This document shows, in pieces, positions 9,737 through 20,309 of a stretch of DNA of 64,000 nt (the stretch's first letter is position 1; every line of letters starts with the position of its first letter). The notes beneath the pieces were generated by a model. That model searched no databases, was not told where the DNA came from, and saw nothing but the letters and a program-made list of their open reading frames with translations. The DNA is taken from NCBI RefSeq assembly GCF_000497205.1, contig NZ_AYJW01000010.1, forward strand, positions 16,066 to 80,065, read 5' to 3'. Origin of the DNA: Saccharopolyspora rectivirgula DSM 43747 (lineage in GTDB: Bacteria > Actinomycetota > Actinomycetes > Mycobacteriales > Pseudonocardiaceae). The translations under genes and the position numbers were made by a program.

Positions 9737-10975
9737 TCAATCCAGCAGCACGACGTTCACCTCCGAGCTGGCTCGCAGTTCGGTGGTGTTCTCCGGGACG
9801 TCCAGCAAGCAGTTCGCCCCGGCCAGCGCGGACAGCAGGTGCGAACCGGGACCGCCCTGCAGCCGCACCGTCCGGTCGCGCGGATCGACCAGGCCACGGC
9901 GGAACTGGCGCTTGCCCGCCGGCGAGGACAACGGTTCGGTGAGCACCGCCGTCATCCGCGGCCGGTCGGCGCACCGGTGCCCCGCGGCAGCCCGCAGCGC
10001 CGGCCGCACCAGCACCTCGAAGGAAACCATCGCGCTCACCGGGTTGCCGGGGAGGGTGACCACCGCGGGGCCCCCGCGGTAGCGGCCGCAGCCCTGCGGC
10101 ATGCCCGGTTGCATGGCGACCTTGACGAACTCCACCCCGGTACCGGTGAGGGCGTCCTTGACCACCTCGTAGGCCCCGGCGCTGACCCCGCCCGAGGTGA
10201 TGATCAGGTCGGTGTCCGCCACGTGCGGTTCCAGCGCCGCGTGGAACTGGTCGACGTCGTCCGGGACGAACCGCAGCAGCTCGGCCGAGCCCCCGGCCCG
10301 GCGGACCGCGGCGGCCAGCATCAGGCCGTTCGACTCGTAGATCTGCCCCGGCCGCAGCGGTTGACCGGGCGCCACCAGTTCCGAACCGGTGGACAGCACC
10401 AGCACCCGCGGTGGCCGGTGCACCCGCAGTTCCCCGGCCCCGACGGCGGCGGCGACTCCCAGCTGGGCCGGGCCCAGGGTGGTGCCCGCGGTCAACACCG
10501 CGCTGCCGGTCCGCACGTCCTCCCCGGCGCGGCGGATGTGCGCCCCGAGGCGAGGAGCGGCCGTGATGCTCACCTGCTCGGTGCCGGCGTCGGTCTGCTC
10601 GACCGGGACCACCGAGTCGGCCCCGGGAGGGACCTGGGCGCCGGTCATGATCCGGTGCGCGGTGCCCGGCTCCAGGGGCGGCACCTCGACCCGCCCGGCG
10701 GGGACGTCCGCCCGCACCGGCAGGGTCACCGGGGTGTCCGGGCCGGCGCCGGCCAGGTCCGCCGCGCGCACCGCGTACCCGTCCATCGCGGAGTTGTCGA
10801 ACGGGGGCAGTGGCACGGGGGCTGTCAGGTCGTCGGCGAGGGCCAGGCCGAGGCACTGCTCCAGCGGGCGCGTTTCCACCGGTGTCGGGGAGAGCAGCTC
10901 GGCGAGCTTGTCCTGGTACTCGGTCACCGGCAGCAAGCCGGGCGCACTGGTTGGGTTCGGCACGCCCCCGATCAT
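9737..10975 (-). CDS. moeA: Molybdopterin molybdotransferase MoeA
   Basis: Inserts molybdate into adenylylated molybdopterin to finish the molybdenum cofactor. Diagnostic motifs are FDNSAMDGYAVR, HRIMTGAQVPPGADSVVPVEQ, VLVLSTGSELV, SGGVSAGAYE and LPGNPVSAMVSFE. The length of 412 aa is normal. Start ATG 10975; divergent from the AIM24 gene by 96 nt. It is the counterpart of moeA2 (Rv0438c) in the matching mycobacterial block. Its products would serve the CoxSLM-type hydroxylase in the same window. Confidence 0.97.
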   Translation of the reverse strand: MIGGVPNPTSAPGLLPVTEYQDKLAELLSPTPVETRPLEQCLGLALADDLTAPVPLPPFDNSAMDGYAVRAADLAGAGPDTPVTLPVRADVPAGRVEVPPLEPGTAHRIMTGAQVPPGADSVVPVEQTDAGTEQVSITAAPRLGAHIRRAGEDVRTGSAVLTAGTTLGPAQLGVAAAVGAGELRVHRPPRVLVLSTGSELVAPGQPLRPGQIYESNGLMLAAAVRRAGGSAELLRFVPDDVDQFHAALEPHVADTDLIITSGGVSAGAYEVVKDALTGTGVEFVKVAMQPGMPQGCGRYRGGPAVVTLPGNPVSAMVSFEVLVRPALRAAAGHRCADRPRMTAVLTEPLSSPAGKRQFRRGLVDPRDRTVRLQGGPGSHLLSALAGANCLLDVPENTTELRASSEVNVVLLD

Positions 10976-11071
10976 CTGTCATACCCCGGCCGTCTGTCGT
11001 CACCCGGCGGGCAACGGCCCGCGCCCCGGCCGTGGGAAACTCTCCGATGCGCTGATCGAGGAGGTGCCCTG

Positions 11072-11764
11072 GTGCAGGTTCGGACTCGCCACACGCCGTC
11101 GTTCGGAGTGGCCAGGTTGGTGCTGGCCCCGGGAGAGCCCGTGCAGGTCGAATCGGGTGCGATGCTGGCCACCAGCTACGGGGTCCAGATGGAGGCCCGC
11201 GCGCAGGGCGGGCTGCTCAAGTCGCTGGCCCGGGCCGCGCTGGGAGGCGAGTCGTTCTACGTGGTGACCTACACCGCGCCGCAGCAGGGCGGCTGGGTGG
11301 ACGTGGCGCCGAACCTGCCCGGCGACGTGACGGTCGTCGAGCTCGACGGCCGCGTCGGCTGGTGCTTGACCAAGGGGTCGTGGTTGGCGTCGGCGAGCAC
11401 CGTGCAGATGGAGTCCCGGTGGGGCGGTTTCCAGAACCTCTTCGGCGGGGAAGGCGGCTTCCTCACCCACCTCACCGGCCAGGGGCCGGTGGTGGCGGCG
11501 TGCTACGGCGCGCTGGACGTGCTGAACCTGCAGCCGGGGGAGTACGTCACGGTGGACAGCGGGCACGTGGTGGGTTACGCCGACACCGTGCAGAGCCGGC
11601 TGCGGCAGGCCGGGCAGGGGGTCGTGCAGTCGCTGAAGACCGGGGAAGGACTGGTCTTCGACTTCGCCGGGCCGGGACAGGTGCTGGTGCAGACCCGCAA
11701 CCCGCGGGCGTTGATCACCTGGTTGCAGGCCAACGGCTTGGGGGGACAGCAGCAGCGGCGGTGA
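11072..11764 (+). CDS. AIM24 family protein
   Basis: 230 aa, matching the AIM24 (tryptophan RNA-binding attenuator-like) fold: VESGAMLATSYGVQMEARAQGG, SFYVVTYTAPQQGGWVDVAP, GSWLASASTVQM, LQPGEYVTVDSGHVVGY and a C-terminal VLVQTRNPRALITWL. No signal peptide or membrane segment is present. The bacterial function is not established; the yeast namesake affects mitochondrial inner-membrane organisation. GTG at 11072 follows GGAGG by 7 nt. It stands alone between moeA and the cold-shock gene. Confidence 0.88.
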   Translation: MQVRTRHTPSFGVARLVLAPGEPVQVESGAMLATSYGVQMEARAQGGLLKSLARAALGGESFYVVTYTAPQQGGWVDVAPNLPGDVTVVELDGRVGWCLTKGSWLASASTVQMESRWGGFQNLFGGEGGFLTHLTGQGPVVAACYGALDVLNLQPGEYVTVDSGHVVGYADTVQSRLRQAGQGVVQSLKTGEGLVFDFAGPGQVLVQTRNPRALITWLQANGLGGQQQRR

Positions 11765-11914
11765 CTCAGGGTGGCGTCCTATTGCCCCGTTCGGTCCAAG
11801 ATTTCGCGGAAAAGTTGCATTGCTGAACAGGGGACTGCCGCCGGTTTCTCCGGTAGCGTGGCCGTTGCTCCAGCGACGTTCGACGTCGTGCATCGCTTTT
11901 TTGAGGAGGACGCC

Positions 11915-12118
11915 GTGGCGGTCGGCACGGTCAAGTGGTTTAACTCGGAGAAGGGCTACGGGTTCATCGCGGCTGACGGTGGATCCGACGTGTTCGTTCA
12001 CTACTCCGCCATCAACATGCCTGGTTTTCGGACTCTTTCCGAAGGCGATCGGGTCGAGTTCGAAGTGAAGGCGGGACGGGACGGCCGTACCCAGGCAGAC
12101 GGCGTCCGCAAGCTGTAA
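11915..12118 (+). CDS. cspA: CspA-family cold shock protein
   Basis: 67-aa single cold-shock domain that binds single-stranded RNA/DNA and melts secondary structure. RNP1 (KGYGFI) and RNP2 (VFVHYS) are intact, and the first strand reads [14 protein letters not shown]. Start GTG 11915 follows the strong GAGGAGGA at 11903-11910; the frame stays open further upstream but has no support there. The 150-nt leader after the AIM24 gene would suit post-transcriptional cold control, though no specific element is visible. Confidence 0.97.
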   Translation: MAVGTVKWFNSEKGYGFIAADGGSDVFVHYSAINMPGFRTLSEGDRVEFEVKAGRDGRTQADGVRKL

Positions 12119-12130
12119 CCGAACTTGAGC

Positions 12131-12170
12131 GAGCGGCTCGGTCCCCCCCCCCCCGGGGGCCGGGCCGCTC
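12131..12170 (+). terminator. Hairpin terminator with 12-C run
   Basis: Arms GAGCGGCTCGG (12131-12141) and CCGGGCCGCTC (12160-12170) pair with a single G-T wobble. The loop holds 12 consecutive cytosines (12143-12154) followed by five guanines, which can extend the stem. It follows the cold-shock gene by 12 nt. The C-run is a natural slippage site and a possible sequencing-length error. Confidence 0.75.
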
Positions 12171-12237
12171 GTGCTGTTGGTGCCGGCCTGCCGTGATTCC
12201 TACGCCTGACCGGAAGACGATCGTGATCTAGGAACGC

Positions 12238-12243
12238 TAGGCT
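12238..12243 (+). promoter_or_regulatory. -10 element of a leaderless kinase transcript
   Basis: TAGGCT lies 7 nt before the GTG start at 12251, placing the transcription start at or next to the start codon. No Shine-Dalgarno is present. Confidence 0.6.
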
Positions 12244-12250
12244 GCCAGCC

Positions 12251-13399
12251 GTGTCGGATGACCTCACCGGACGCCGTCTAGGCCACTACAAGATCGAAGG
12301 CGTGCTCGGACGCGGCGGCATGAGCGTGATGTACCGCGCCACCGACGTCCGGCTCGGCCGGAAGGTGGCGTTGAAGGTGATGGGGGAGCACATCACCAAC
12401 GACGCCGAGTTCCGCGAGCGCTTCGTGGACGAGGCGCGGAACACCTCGGCCATCGACCACGCCAACATCGTGCCGCTGTACGACTTCGGCGAGGTCGACG
12501 GCATGCTCTACATCGCGATGCGGCTGGTGGAGGGCTCCGACCTGGCCAGCCTCATCAAGGACGGCCCGATCTCCCCGAAGCGCACCCTGGAGCTGTTGGC
12601 GCAGGTCGCCGAAGCGCTGGACATGCTGCACCAGCGGGGGCTGGTGCACCTGGACTTGAAACCGGCGAACGTGCTGGTCACCACCAAGGAGTCGGCCGGC
12701 GAGCACGTCTACCTGGCGGACTTCGGGCTCACCCGCCGCGGCGCCACCGGGCACCGCACCAGCAGCGGGGACTTCCTCGGCTCGCCCACCTACGCGGCCC
12801 CCGAGCACCTGCGCGGGGAACCGGTGGACGGGCGCACCGACCTCTACGCCCTGGCCTGCATGCTGTTCTCCTGCCTGACCGGGCGGCCGCCGTTCCAGGG
12901 GGACGTGCAGGAGGTCATCCACGGCCACCTGAACCTGGAACCGCCCGCGGTGACCTCCCTGGTGGTGCTGCCGCCGGCGATCGACGAGGTGCTGCGCCGC
13001 GGCATGGCCAAGAACCCCGAGCAGCGGTTCGCCACCTGCAAGGAGCTGATCGACGCCGCGCGCTCCGCGCTGGGCCCGGCGTTGGGGGACGCGCCGCCGG
13101 TCGCGCAGCGCCCGGGAGCACCGATGGCCACCCCGCCGGCGGGCTACCCGCAGCAGGCCGCGCCCCGGCCCCAGCCCCAACCGGCCGGCTACCCGCAGCC
13201 GGCGTTCCCGCCGCAGGGGCCTCCGCAGGGACCGCCGCAGCCCAACCCGATGCGGCTGCGGCCGCCGGTGCCGGCCCGGTCGGCGCCGTTCAGCGGGCAG
13301 CGGGGCGGTCAGACGCGCTGGTTGGTGCTGACCCTGATCGGTGTGACGCTGCTGGTGGTCATCGTCTTGTTCGTTGTGATGGCCACCTCGCTGGGGTAG
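12251..13399 (+). CDS. PknB-type Ser/Thr protein kinase with C-terminal anchor
   Basis: 382 aa. The kinase domain (about residues 10-270) has glycine loop GRGGMS (20-25), K42, catalytic loop HLDLKPAN (D135, K137), DFG at 157-159 and the APE motif as AAPEHL. The usual HRD arginine is leucine (L134), which suggests activity that does not depend on activation-loop phosphorylation. A Pro/Gln-rich linker (275-350) leads to a transmembrane helix (about 356-380) and then the protein ends, so it has no extracellular sensor. Substrates unknown. Start GTG 12251 appears leaderless. Confidence 0.93.
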   Translation: MSDDLTGRRLGHYKIEGVLGRGGMSVMYRATDVRLGRKVALKVMGEHITNDAEFRERFVDEARNTSAIDHANIVPLYDFGEVDGMLYIAMRLVEGSDLASLIKDGPISPKRTLELLAQVAEALDMLHQRGLVHLDLKPANVLVTTKESAGEHVYLADFGLTRRGATGHRTSSGDFLGSPTYAAPEHLRGEPVDGRTDLYALACMLFSCLTGRPPFQGDVQEVIHGHLNLEPPAVTSLVVLPPAIDEVLRRGMAKNPEQRFATCKELIDAARSALGPALGDAPPVAQRPGAPMATPPAGYPQQAAPRPQPQPAGYPQPAFPPQGPPQGPPQPNPMRLRPPVPARSAPFSGQRGGQTRWLVLTLIGVTLLVVIVLFVVMATSLG

Positions 13400-15365
<1,966 letters not shown>

Positions 15366-15391
15366 TCCACTCCGCCATCCGCGGTTTTCGA

Positions 15392-15421
15392 CGAGGGGCT
15401 GTCCTGCGGGGCAGCCCCTCG
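15392..15421 (+). terminator. groEL2 terminator
   Basis: Perfect 10-bp stem CGAGGGGCTG / CAGCCCCTCG (15392-15401 and 15412-15421) with a 10-nt loop, followed by TTCTGCTGT, 26 nt after the groEL2 stop. Confidence 0.88.
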
Positions 15422-15512
15422 TTCTGCTGTACCGGCGTCGGGTCCCGCGACTTCCGCGGCACAGGTGTGATCTCCTGGTTGCAACACGAGTCCACGTGAG
15501 GAGTTGCGGGGC

Positions 15513-17513
15513 ATGTTCATCCATGGCCGAAAGCGGTGGTTCGCGGCGCTGGTCGGTTTGGCGTTGAGCCTGGTGTTGGTCGGGTGCACCAACACCCCTC
15601 CGCAGGGGTCGGACCCGGACGCCGCTCCACCGTCACCTCAGGAACTCGGCTTGCCGCAGGTGACCCCCCAGCCGCAGCGGATGGAGCGGATGGGCGAGGA
15701 CGTCGCCGTGGAGGGCAAGGTCGAGCTGGTCGTGGACCCGCTGGTGGACGAACCCACCCGCGAACTGGCCGCCGAGGTGCTCCGGATGGCCGGGGCTTCC
15801 GAAGTGGTGGTGCGCGAACCCGGGCCGCCGGCCGAAGACGCGACCTTGCTGGTGCGCGTCGGCAAGAAGTCCGCGCCGGGCGTGCTGAAGCGCCTGCAGG
15901 GCACGGGGCTGAAGACCCCCACCCCGTTCCCGGACGAGGGCTACGTGCTCGCCGTCAAGGACGACGAGCCGGTCGTCGTCATCGGTGCCGAGGACCCCGC
16001 CGGCGCCTACTACGGGGTGCAGACGCTGCGGCAGCTGGCTTCCCCCGGCAAGATCGCCGGGGCCGGGATCGTGGACTACCCGTCGCTGCCGCTGCGCGGC
16101 GCCATCGAGGGCTTCTACGGTCCGCCGTGGACCCACCAGGAGCGGATGGACCAGTTGGCGTTCTACGGCGACGTCAAGATGAACACCTACATCTACGCGC
16201 CGAAGGACGACCCGTACCACCGGGAGCGCTGGCGGGAACCGTACCCGCCGGAGGAGCTCGCCGAGATCCGGGAGCTGATCGGGCAGGCGCAGGCCCACCA
16301 CGTCAGGTTCACGTTCGCGCTCTCCCCGGGCGCCTCGATCTGCTACAGCGATCCGGCCGAGGTGGACGCGCTGACGGCCAAGCTCCAGGCCATGTACGAC
16401 GAGGGGGTGCGGGACTTCTCCGTCCCGCTGGACGACATCTCCTACACCCGGTGGAACTGCGCGCAGGACCAGCAGGTCTACGGCGGACCGTCGCAGGAGG
16501 CCGCCGGGCGGGCGCACGCCGACCTGCTGAACCGGGTGCAGCAGCAGTTCGTCGACGCCCACCCGGACGTCGCGCCGCTGCAGACCGTGTCCACCGAGTA
16601 CTCCGATGTGGACGATTCGCCGTACAAGCGGGTCATCCGGGAGCAGTTGGACCCGCGGGTCCTGGTGATGTGGACCGGGGACGGCGTCATCCCCCGGCAG
16701 ATCACGGTCGCCGACGCGGAGAAGGCCAACCAGGTGTGGGGCCGGGAAGTGTTCTTGTGGGACAACTACCCGGTCAACGACTTCGACGGCTCGGTGGGGC
16801 GGCTGATGCTCGGGCCGTACGACAAGCGGGAGCCCGGGCTCGGCGAAACCTTCTCCGGCGTGGTGGTCAACCCGATGAACCAGGCCTCGGCGAGCAAGGT
16901 GGTGGAGATCGGGGCCGCCGACTTCAGCTGGAACGACGAGGCGTTCGACCCGCAGCGGGCCTGGCGGGAAGCGGCCCGCTACCTGGCCGGGGACCGGTTC
17001 GCCGGCCAACCGGGGCTGGAGGCCGATCCGGCCGTGGTGGAGGCCCTGCTGGCGTTCTTCGACCTGGAGCACATGGCCCCGCTGGCCAACGGCCAGCCGT
17101 GGCTGCCCCCGGCGCCGGGACTCGCGCAGCGCATCGAGGACTTCCGGGCCCAGTGGTCCAGCGGGGACCGGGCCGGTGCGGTGCAGCGGCTCCGCGAGCA
17201 CGCGCAGCTGATCAGCGAGGCCCCGGAGCGGATCCGCAGCGGCGCCGAGCCCGCGTTCGCCCAGGACGCCGATCCGTGGCTGTCGGCCACCGACCTGTGG
17301 GGCGATGCGCTGCTGGTCACGCTGGACGCGCTGCAGGCGCGGGCGGACGGCGACGAGCCGCGGGCCGCCGACCTGTTCGCCCGGGCCCAGCAGCTCGCCG
17401 GCCAGGCGCAGCAGATCCGCACTTCGCCCACCGAGGTGCGGCCGCAGGGGCCGGTGCGGGTGGCCGACGGGGTGCTCGACGAGTTCGTCGCCGAGGCCCC
17501 GCAGCTGCGGTGA
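15513..17513 (+). CDS. Secreted GH84 beta-N-acetylglucosaminidase lipoprotein
   Basis: 666 aa. The N-terminus is a lipoprotein signal (hydrophobic residues 10-24, lipobox LVGC with C25). Residues about 45-175 form a GH20b-like N-domain (GYVLAV, DPAGAYYGVQTL). The GH84 barrel starts at LRGAIEGFYGPPWTHQERM, with NTYIYAPKDDPYHRERWREPY and the paired catalytic aspartates D307-D308 in SVPLDDIS. A helical C-terminal domain follows. The family removes terminal GlcNAc, including from hyaluronan and O-GlcNAc proteins; here it probably acts at the cell surface on environmental or cell-wall sugars. ATG 15513 follows GAGGAG by 9 nt. Confidence 0.92.
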   Translation: MFIHGRKRWFAALVGLALSLVLVGCTNTPPQGSDPDAAPPSPQELGLPQVTPQPQRMERMGEDVAVEGKVELVVDPLVDEPTRELAAEVLRMAGASEVVVREPGPPAEDATLLVRVGKKSAPGVLKRLQGTGLKTPTPFPDEGYVLAVKDDEPVVVIGAEDPAGAYYGVQTLRQLASPGKIAGAGIVDYPSLPLRGAIEGFYGPPWTHQERMDQLAFYGDVKMNTYIYAPKDDPYHRERWREPYPPEELAEIRELIGQAQAHHVRFTFALSPGASICYSDPAEVDALTAKLQAMYDEGVRDFSVPLDDISYTRWNCAQDQQVYGGPSQEAAGRAHADLLNRVQQQFVDAHPDVAPLQTVSTEYSDVDDSPYKRVIREQLDPRVLVMWTGDGVIPRQITVADAEKANQVWGREVFLWDNYPVNDFDGSVGRLMLGPYDKREPGLGETFSGVVVNPMNQASASKVVEIGAADFSWNDEAFDPQRAWREAARYLAGDRFAGQPGLEADPAVVEALLAFFDLEHMAPLANGQPWLPPAPGLAQRIEDFRAQWSSGDRAGAVQRLREHAQLISEAPERIRSGAEPAFAQDADPWLSATDLWGDALLVTLDALQARADGDEPRAADLFARAQQLAGQAQQIRTSPTEVRPQGPVRVADGVLDEFVAEAPQLR

Positions 17514-17516
17514 CGC

Positions 17517-18074
17517 TCAGGCCACCGAGGGGCGGAAGATGTCCCGCAGGTCCACGCCCGCTTCTTCCCAGCGGTCGTAGAGGGCGTCCCGCCCCTGCCG
17601 GGCCACCAGCTGCGCCTCGCCGCGGCTGATCGGCACCAGGGTGATCAGCTGCAGCACCGGTTCGCCGGCGTCGTCGAGCAGGATGTCGAACTCGTCGTCC
17701 AGGTAGGGGTGCGGGGCGGCGAGCGCGCCGCTGATCTCGGTGTCCGGCAGCAGGATCCGGTCGTTCATGATCAGCGCCCCGTAGCCGACCCGGCTCTGGG
17801 TTTCGGTGAGCAGCTCGGCGATCACCGCGGTGAGGTGGCGGGCGTACTTCTCCTGCTCGGACCGCAGCGTGCAGATCAGTTCCTGCGGGAGCGGTGCGCC
17901 CGCGGTGTAGTCCCGCAGCCCGCTGGTCAGCACCGACACGTGGGTGCGGTCGGGGTGGTCGCAGTACACCAGGTAGTAGCCGCGGTCCCGGTCGCCGGCC
18001 CGGTTGCTGTCGGCGCCCCGCACCCGGCCGACGTACTGCTCCACGTGCGCGGGAAATCCACTGAATCGGCTCAT
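17517..18074 (-). CDS. Suppressor-of-fused (SUFU)-like protein, copy 1
   Basis: 185-aa soluble protein. The arrangement GYYLVYCDHP...VSVLTSGLRDY...LPQELICTLR...ILLPDTEISG...HPYLDDEFDILL...LQLITLVPISRGEAQL fits the bacterial SUFU-like fold. In bacteria this fold is associated with immunity or chaperone roles in toxin systems, but no toxin is visible nearby. The protein is clearly paralogous to the gene at 27401-27994; both end RPSVA. Start ATG 18074. It converges on the GH84 gene and diverges from the CoxD-like gene. Family call moderate, function unknown. Confidence 0.72.
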   Translation of the reverse strand: MSRFSGFPAHVEQYVGRVRGADSNRAGDRDRGYYLVYCDHPDRTHVSVLTSGLRDYTAGAPLPQELICTLRSEQEKYARHLTAVIAELLTETQSRVGYGALIMNDRILLPDTEISGALAAPHPYLDDEFDILLDDAGEPVLQLITLVPISRGEAQLVARQGRDALYDRWEEAGVDLRDIFRPSVA

Positions 18075-18210
18075 CGGACCCTAATCGCGAAGAAGTCCCC
18101 GGTCACCGCTGCGGGGAATGGAGTGGTCGTTCGGCTGGATCTTACGCAGCGGCCGGCAGCCGCTCACCGGGCGGCGCTGCGAATGATCCCCTCCCGCCGG
18201 GGTGTTCCCT

Positions 18211-18216
18211 TACGCT
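18211..18216 (+). promoter_or_regulatory. -10 element of a leaderless coxD-like transcript
   Basis: TACGCT is 6 nt before the ATG at 18223 and no Shine-Dalgarno is seen. This would start transcription of the hydroxylase-maturation genes at the first codon. Confidence 0.55.
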
Positions 18217-18222
18217 CTCGGC

Positions 18223-19110
18223 ATGGCGGTGGACGAATTGCGCGACCTGAAATCCCCGGCCGAAGTGGCGGATGCGCTCAACGAGGTCGGTTACCTGCCG
18301 GACGAGGGGATCGCCACCGCGGCGTTCCTGGCCGTGCGGATGCGCCGGCCGCTGCTGTGCGAAGGCGAGCCCGGCACCGGCAAGACCGCGTTGGCGCACG
18401 CGCTGTCCAGCGCGCTCGGGCTGCAGCTGATCCGGTTGCAGTGCCACGAGGGCATCGACGCCGCGCAGGCGCTCTACGACTGGGACTTCCCCCGTCAGCT
18501 GCTCCACCTGCGCACCTTGGAGGCGGCTTCCGGTGGGCAGCTCGACGCGGCCAGCGCGGAGTCGTCGCTGTACACCGAGCGGTTCCTGCTGGCCCGGCCG
18601 CTGCTGCGGGCGCTGCAGGAAGCGCCGTGCGTGCTGCTGGTCGACGAGATCGACCGCGCCGACGACGAGTTCGAAGCGTTCCTGCTGGAGGTGCTGTCCG
18701 AATTCACCGTCACCATCCCGGAGTACGGGGTGGTGCGGGCGCCCGAACCGCCGATCGTCGTGCTGACCTCCAACCGCACCCGGGAGGTGCACGACGCCCT
18801 CAAGCGCCGCTGCCTCTACCACTGGCTGGAGCACCCCAGCTTGAGCCGGGAAGTCGCGATCCTCTGCCGCCGCCTGCCCGGTTTGGACCGCGAGCTCGCC
18901 GAGCAGGTCGCGGCCGCGGTGCAGCGGATGCGGCAGCTGGAGCTGTTGAAGCCGCCCGGGGTGGCCGAGGCGTTGGACTGGGCGCAGGCCCTGATGGCCC
19001 TGGGGCGCGACGAGTTGGACACCGAGGTGGCGGCGACGACCCTCGGCGCGGTCCTGAAGTACCGGGAGGACGCCGAGCGGGTGCGCGCCGCCGGGGTGCT
19101 CGACGGGTGA
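18223..19110 (+). CDS. coxD: MoxR-family AAA+ ATPase, CoxD-like
   Basis: 295 aa with Walker A GEPGTGKTAL (about residues 45-54), Walker B VLLVDEIDRAD (about 142-152), sensor TSNRTREV and a MoxR lid. In the Oligotropha CO dehydrogenase system, CoxD helps load sulfur and copper into the active site. Here, with a CoxE-like VWA protein 15 nt downstream, it forms the usual MoxR-VWA pair for maturation of a molybdenum hydroxylase. The hydroxylase is form II, so copper handling is not implied. Confidence 0.9.
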   Translation: MAVDELRDLKSPAEVADALNEVGYLPDEGIATAAFLAVRMRRPLLCEGEPGTGKTALAHALSSALGLQLIRLQCHEGIDAAQALYDWDFPRQLLHLRTLEAASGGQLDAASAESSLYTERFLLARPLLRALQEAPCVLLVDEIDRADDEFEAFLLEVLSEFTVTIPEYGVVRAPEPPIVVLTSNRTREVHDALKRRCLYHWLEHPSLSREVAILCRRLPGLDRELAEQVAAAVQRMRQLELLKPPGVAEALDWAQALMALGRDELDTEVAATTLGAVLKYREDAERVRAAGVLDG

Positions 19111-19125
19111 GGAGACGGGGGACCG

Positions 19126-20253
19126 ATGACGCACACCCTCACCGGGCTGGTCGGGTTCGCCCGCGCGCTGCGGCACTCCGGCATGGCGTGCGGCCCCACC
19201 CGGGTGCAGAACTTCCTGGCCGCTGTCGAGCAGGTGGGGATCGGGGACCGGGAGGCGCTGTACTGGGCGGGGCGGTTGACGCTGTGCTCCGATCCGGACG
19301 ACATCCCCCGCTACGACACCGCGTTCCGCGCCTGGTTCGGCGGTTCGATCCGACCGGCCGCCGTGGTGGAGCAGCCCACCCCGCGGCCGACCACGATCGC
19401 GTCGCTGGGGCAGTCCGCCGAGGGCGAGCAGCAGGAGGCCGACCAGCCGCTGTCGGCGGCGGCCAGTGACACGGAGGTGCTGCGCCGGCGGGACCTCGGG
19501 GAGCTCACCGCGCCGGAGCGGGAGCACTTGCGCCGGATGTTGAGCTCGCTGCGGCTGGATCCGCCGACCCGCCCGGCGCTGCGGCGGAAGCCGGACAAGC
19601 GCGGCGCGCTGCACCCGCGGGGCGTGCTGCGGGCAATGGTGCGCTCCGGGGGCGAACCGGTGCGGCTGCTGCGCCACCGCAAGTCCCGCCGGCCCCGCCG
19701 GGTGGTGCTGCTGGTGGACGTCTCCGGTTCGATGAGCCCGTACGCGGACGCGCTGCTGCGGTTCGCGCACGTGGTGGTGCGCCGCTCCCCGGCCAGCACC
19801 GAGGTGTTCACCTTGGGCACCCGGATGACGCGGGTGAGCCGGCAGCTGCGGCAGCGGGACCCGGAGCGGGCGCTGGCCGCGGCGGCCCGCGCGGTCCCGG
19901 ACTTCTCCGGGGGCACCCGGCTGGGCGAGACGCTCCGCGCGTTCTTGGACCGCTGGGGGCAGCGGGGCGTGGCCCGGGGCGCGGTGGTGGTGCTGTTCTC
20001 CGACGGCTGGGAGCGCGGGGACGCGTCGTTGCTGGCCGAGCAGATGCAGCGGTTGCGCCGGTTGAGCCGGGCGGTGATCTGGGCGAATCCGCACGCCGGG
20101 CACGAGGGGTACCAGCCGGTGCAGTCCGGGATCGTGGCGGCGATGCCGCACGTCGACCGGATGGTGGCGGGGCACAGCTTGCGGGCGTTGGAAGACATCT
20201 GGTCGTGGGTGCGGCGTTTGGCGCACTCTGGAAGTGCCAGCGGTTTTGGCTGA
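19126..20253 (+). CDS. coxE: VWA-domain maturation protein, CoxE-like
   Basis: 375 aa. The N-terminal half is helical (LVGFARALRHSGMACGP). A von Willebrand A domain follows, with a complete MIDAS start DVSGSMS near residue 200, the threonine site in SGGTRLGE and the aspartate in VVLFSDGWERGD. CoxE-type proteins act with a MoxR ATPase to remodel an apo-enzyme. The start at ATG 19126 follows AGGAGACGGGGG. Same strand and close spacing suggest one transcript with the CoxD-like gene. Confidence 0.92.
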   Translation: MTHTLTGLVGFARALRHSGMACGPTRVQNFLAAVEQVGIGDREALYWAGRLTLCSDPDDIPRYDTAFRAWFGGSIRPAAVVEQPTPRPTTIASLGQSAEGEQQEADQPLSAAASDTEVLRRRDLGELTAPEREHLRRMLSSLRLDPPTRPALRRKPDKRGALHPRGVLRAMVRSGGEPVRLLRHRKSRRPRRVVLLVDVSGSMSPYADALLRFAHVVVRRSPASTEVFTLGTRMTRVSRQLRQRDPERALAAAARAVPDFSGGTRLGETLRAFLDRWGQRGVARGAVVVLFSDGWERGDASLLAEQMQRLRRLSRAVIWANPHAGHEGYQPVQSGIVAAMPHVDRMVAGHSLRALEDIWSWVRRLAHSGSASGFG

Positions 20254-20309
20254 AACTGACGGCACCTTGATCGAGGGACTGCGGGCCCTACAGGCAGCGG
20301 AGGTGCGCT

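Noticed and set aside
7626..10082. Very long open frame opposite the M48-like and moeA genes
   Set aside because: GC-rich antisense shadow: composition is Arg/Gln/His/Gly-rich without domains, while the minus strand has clear protein content.
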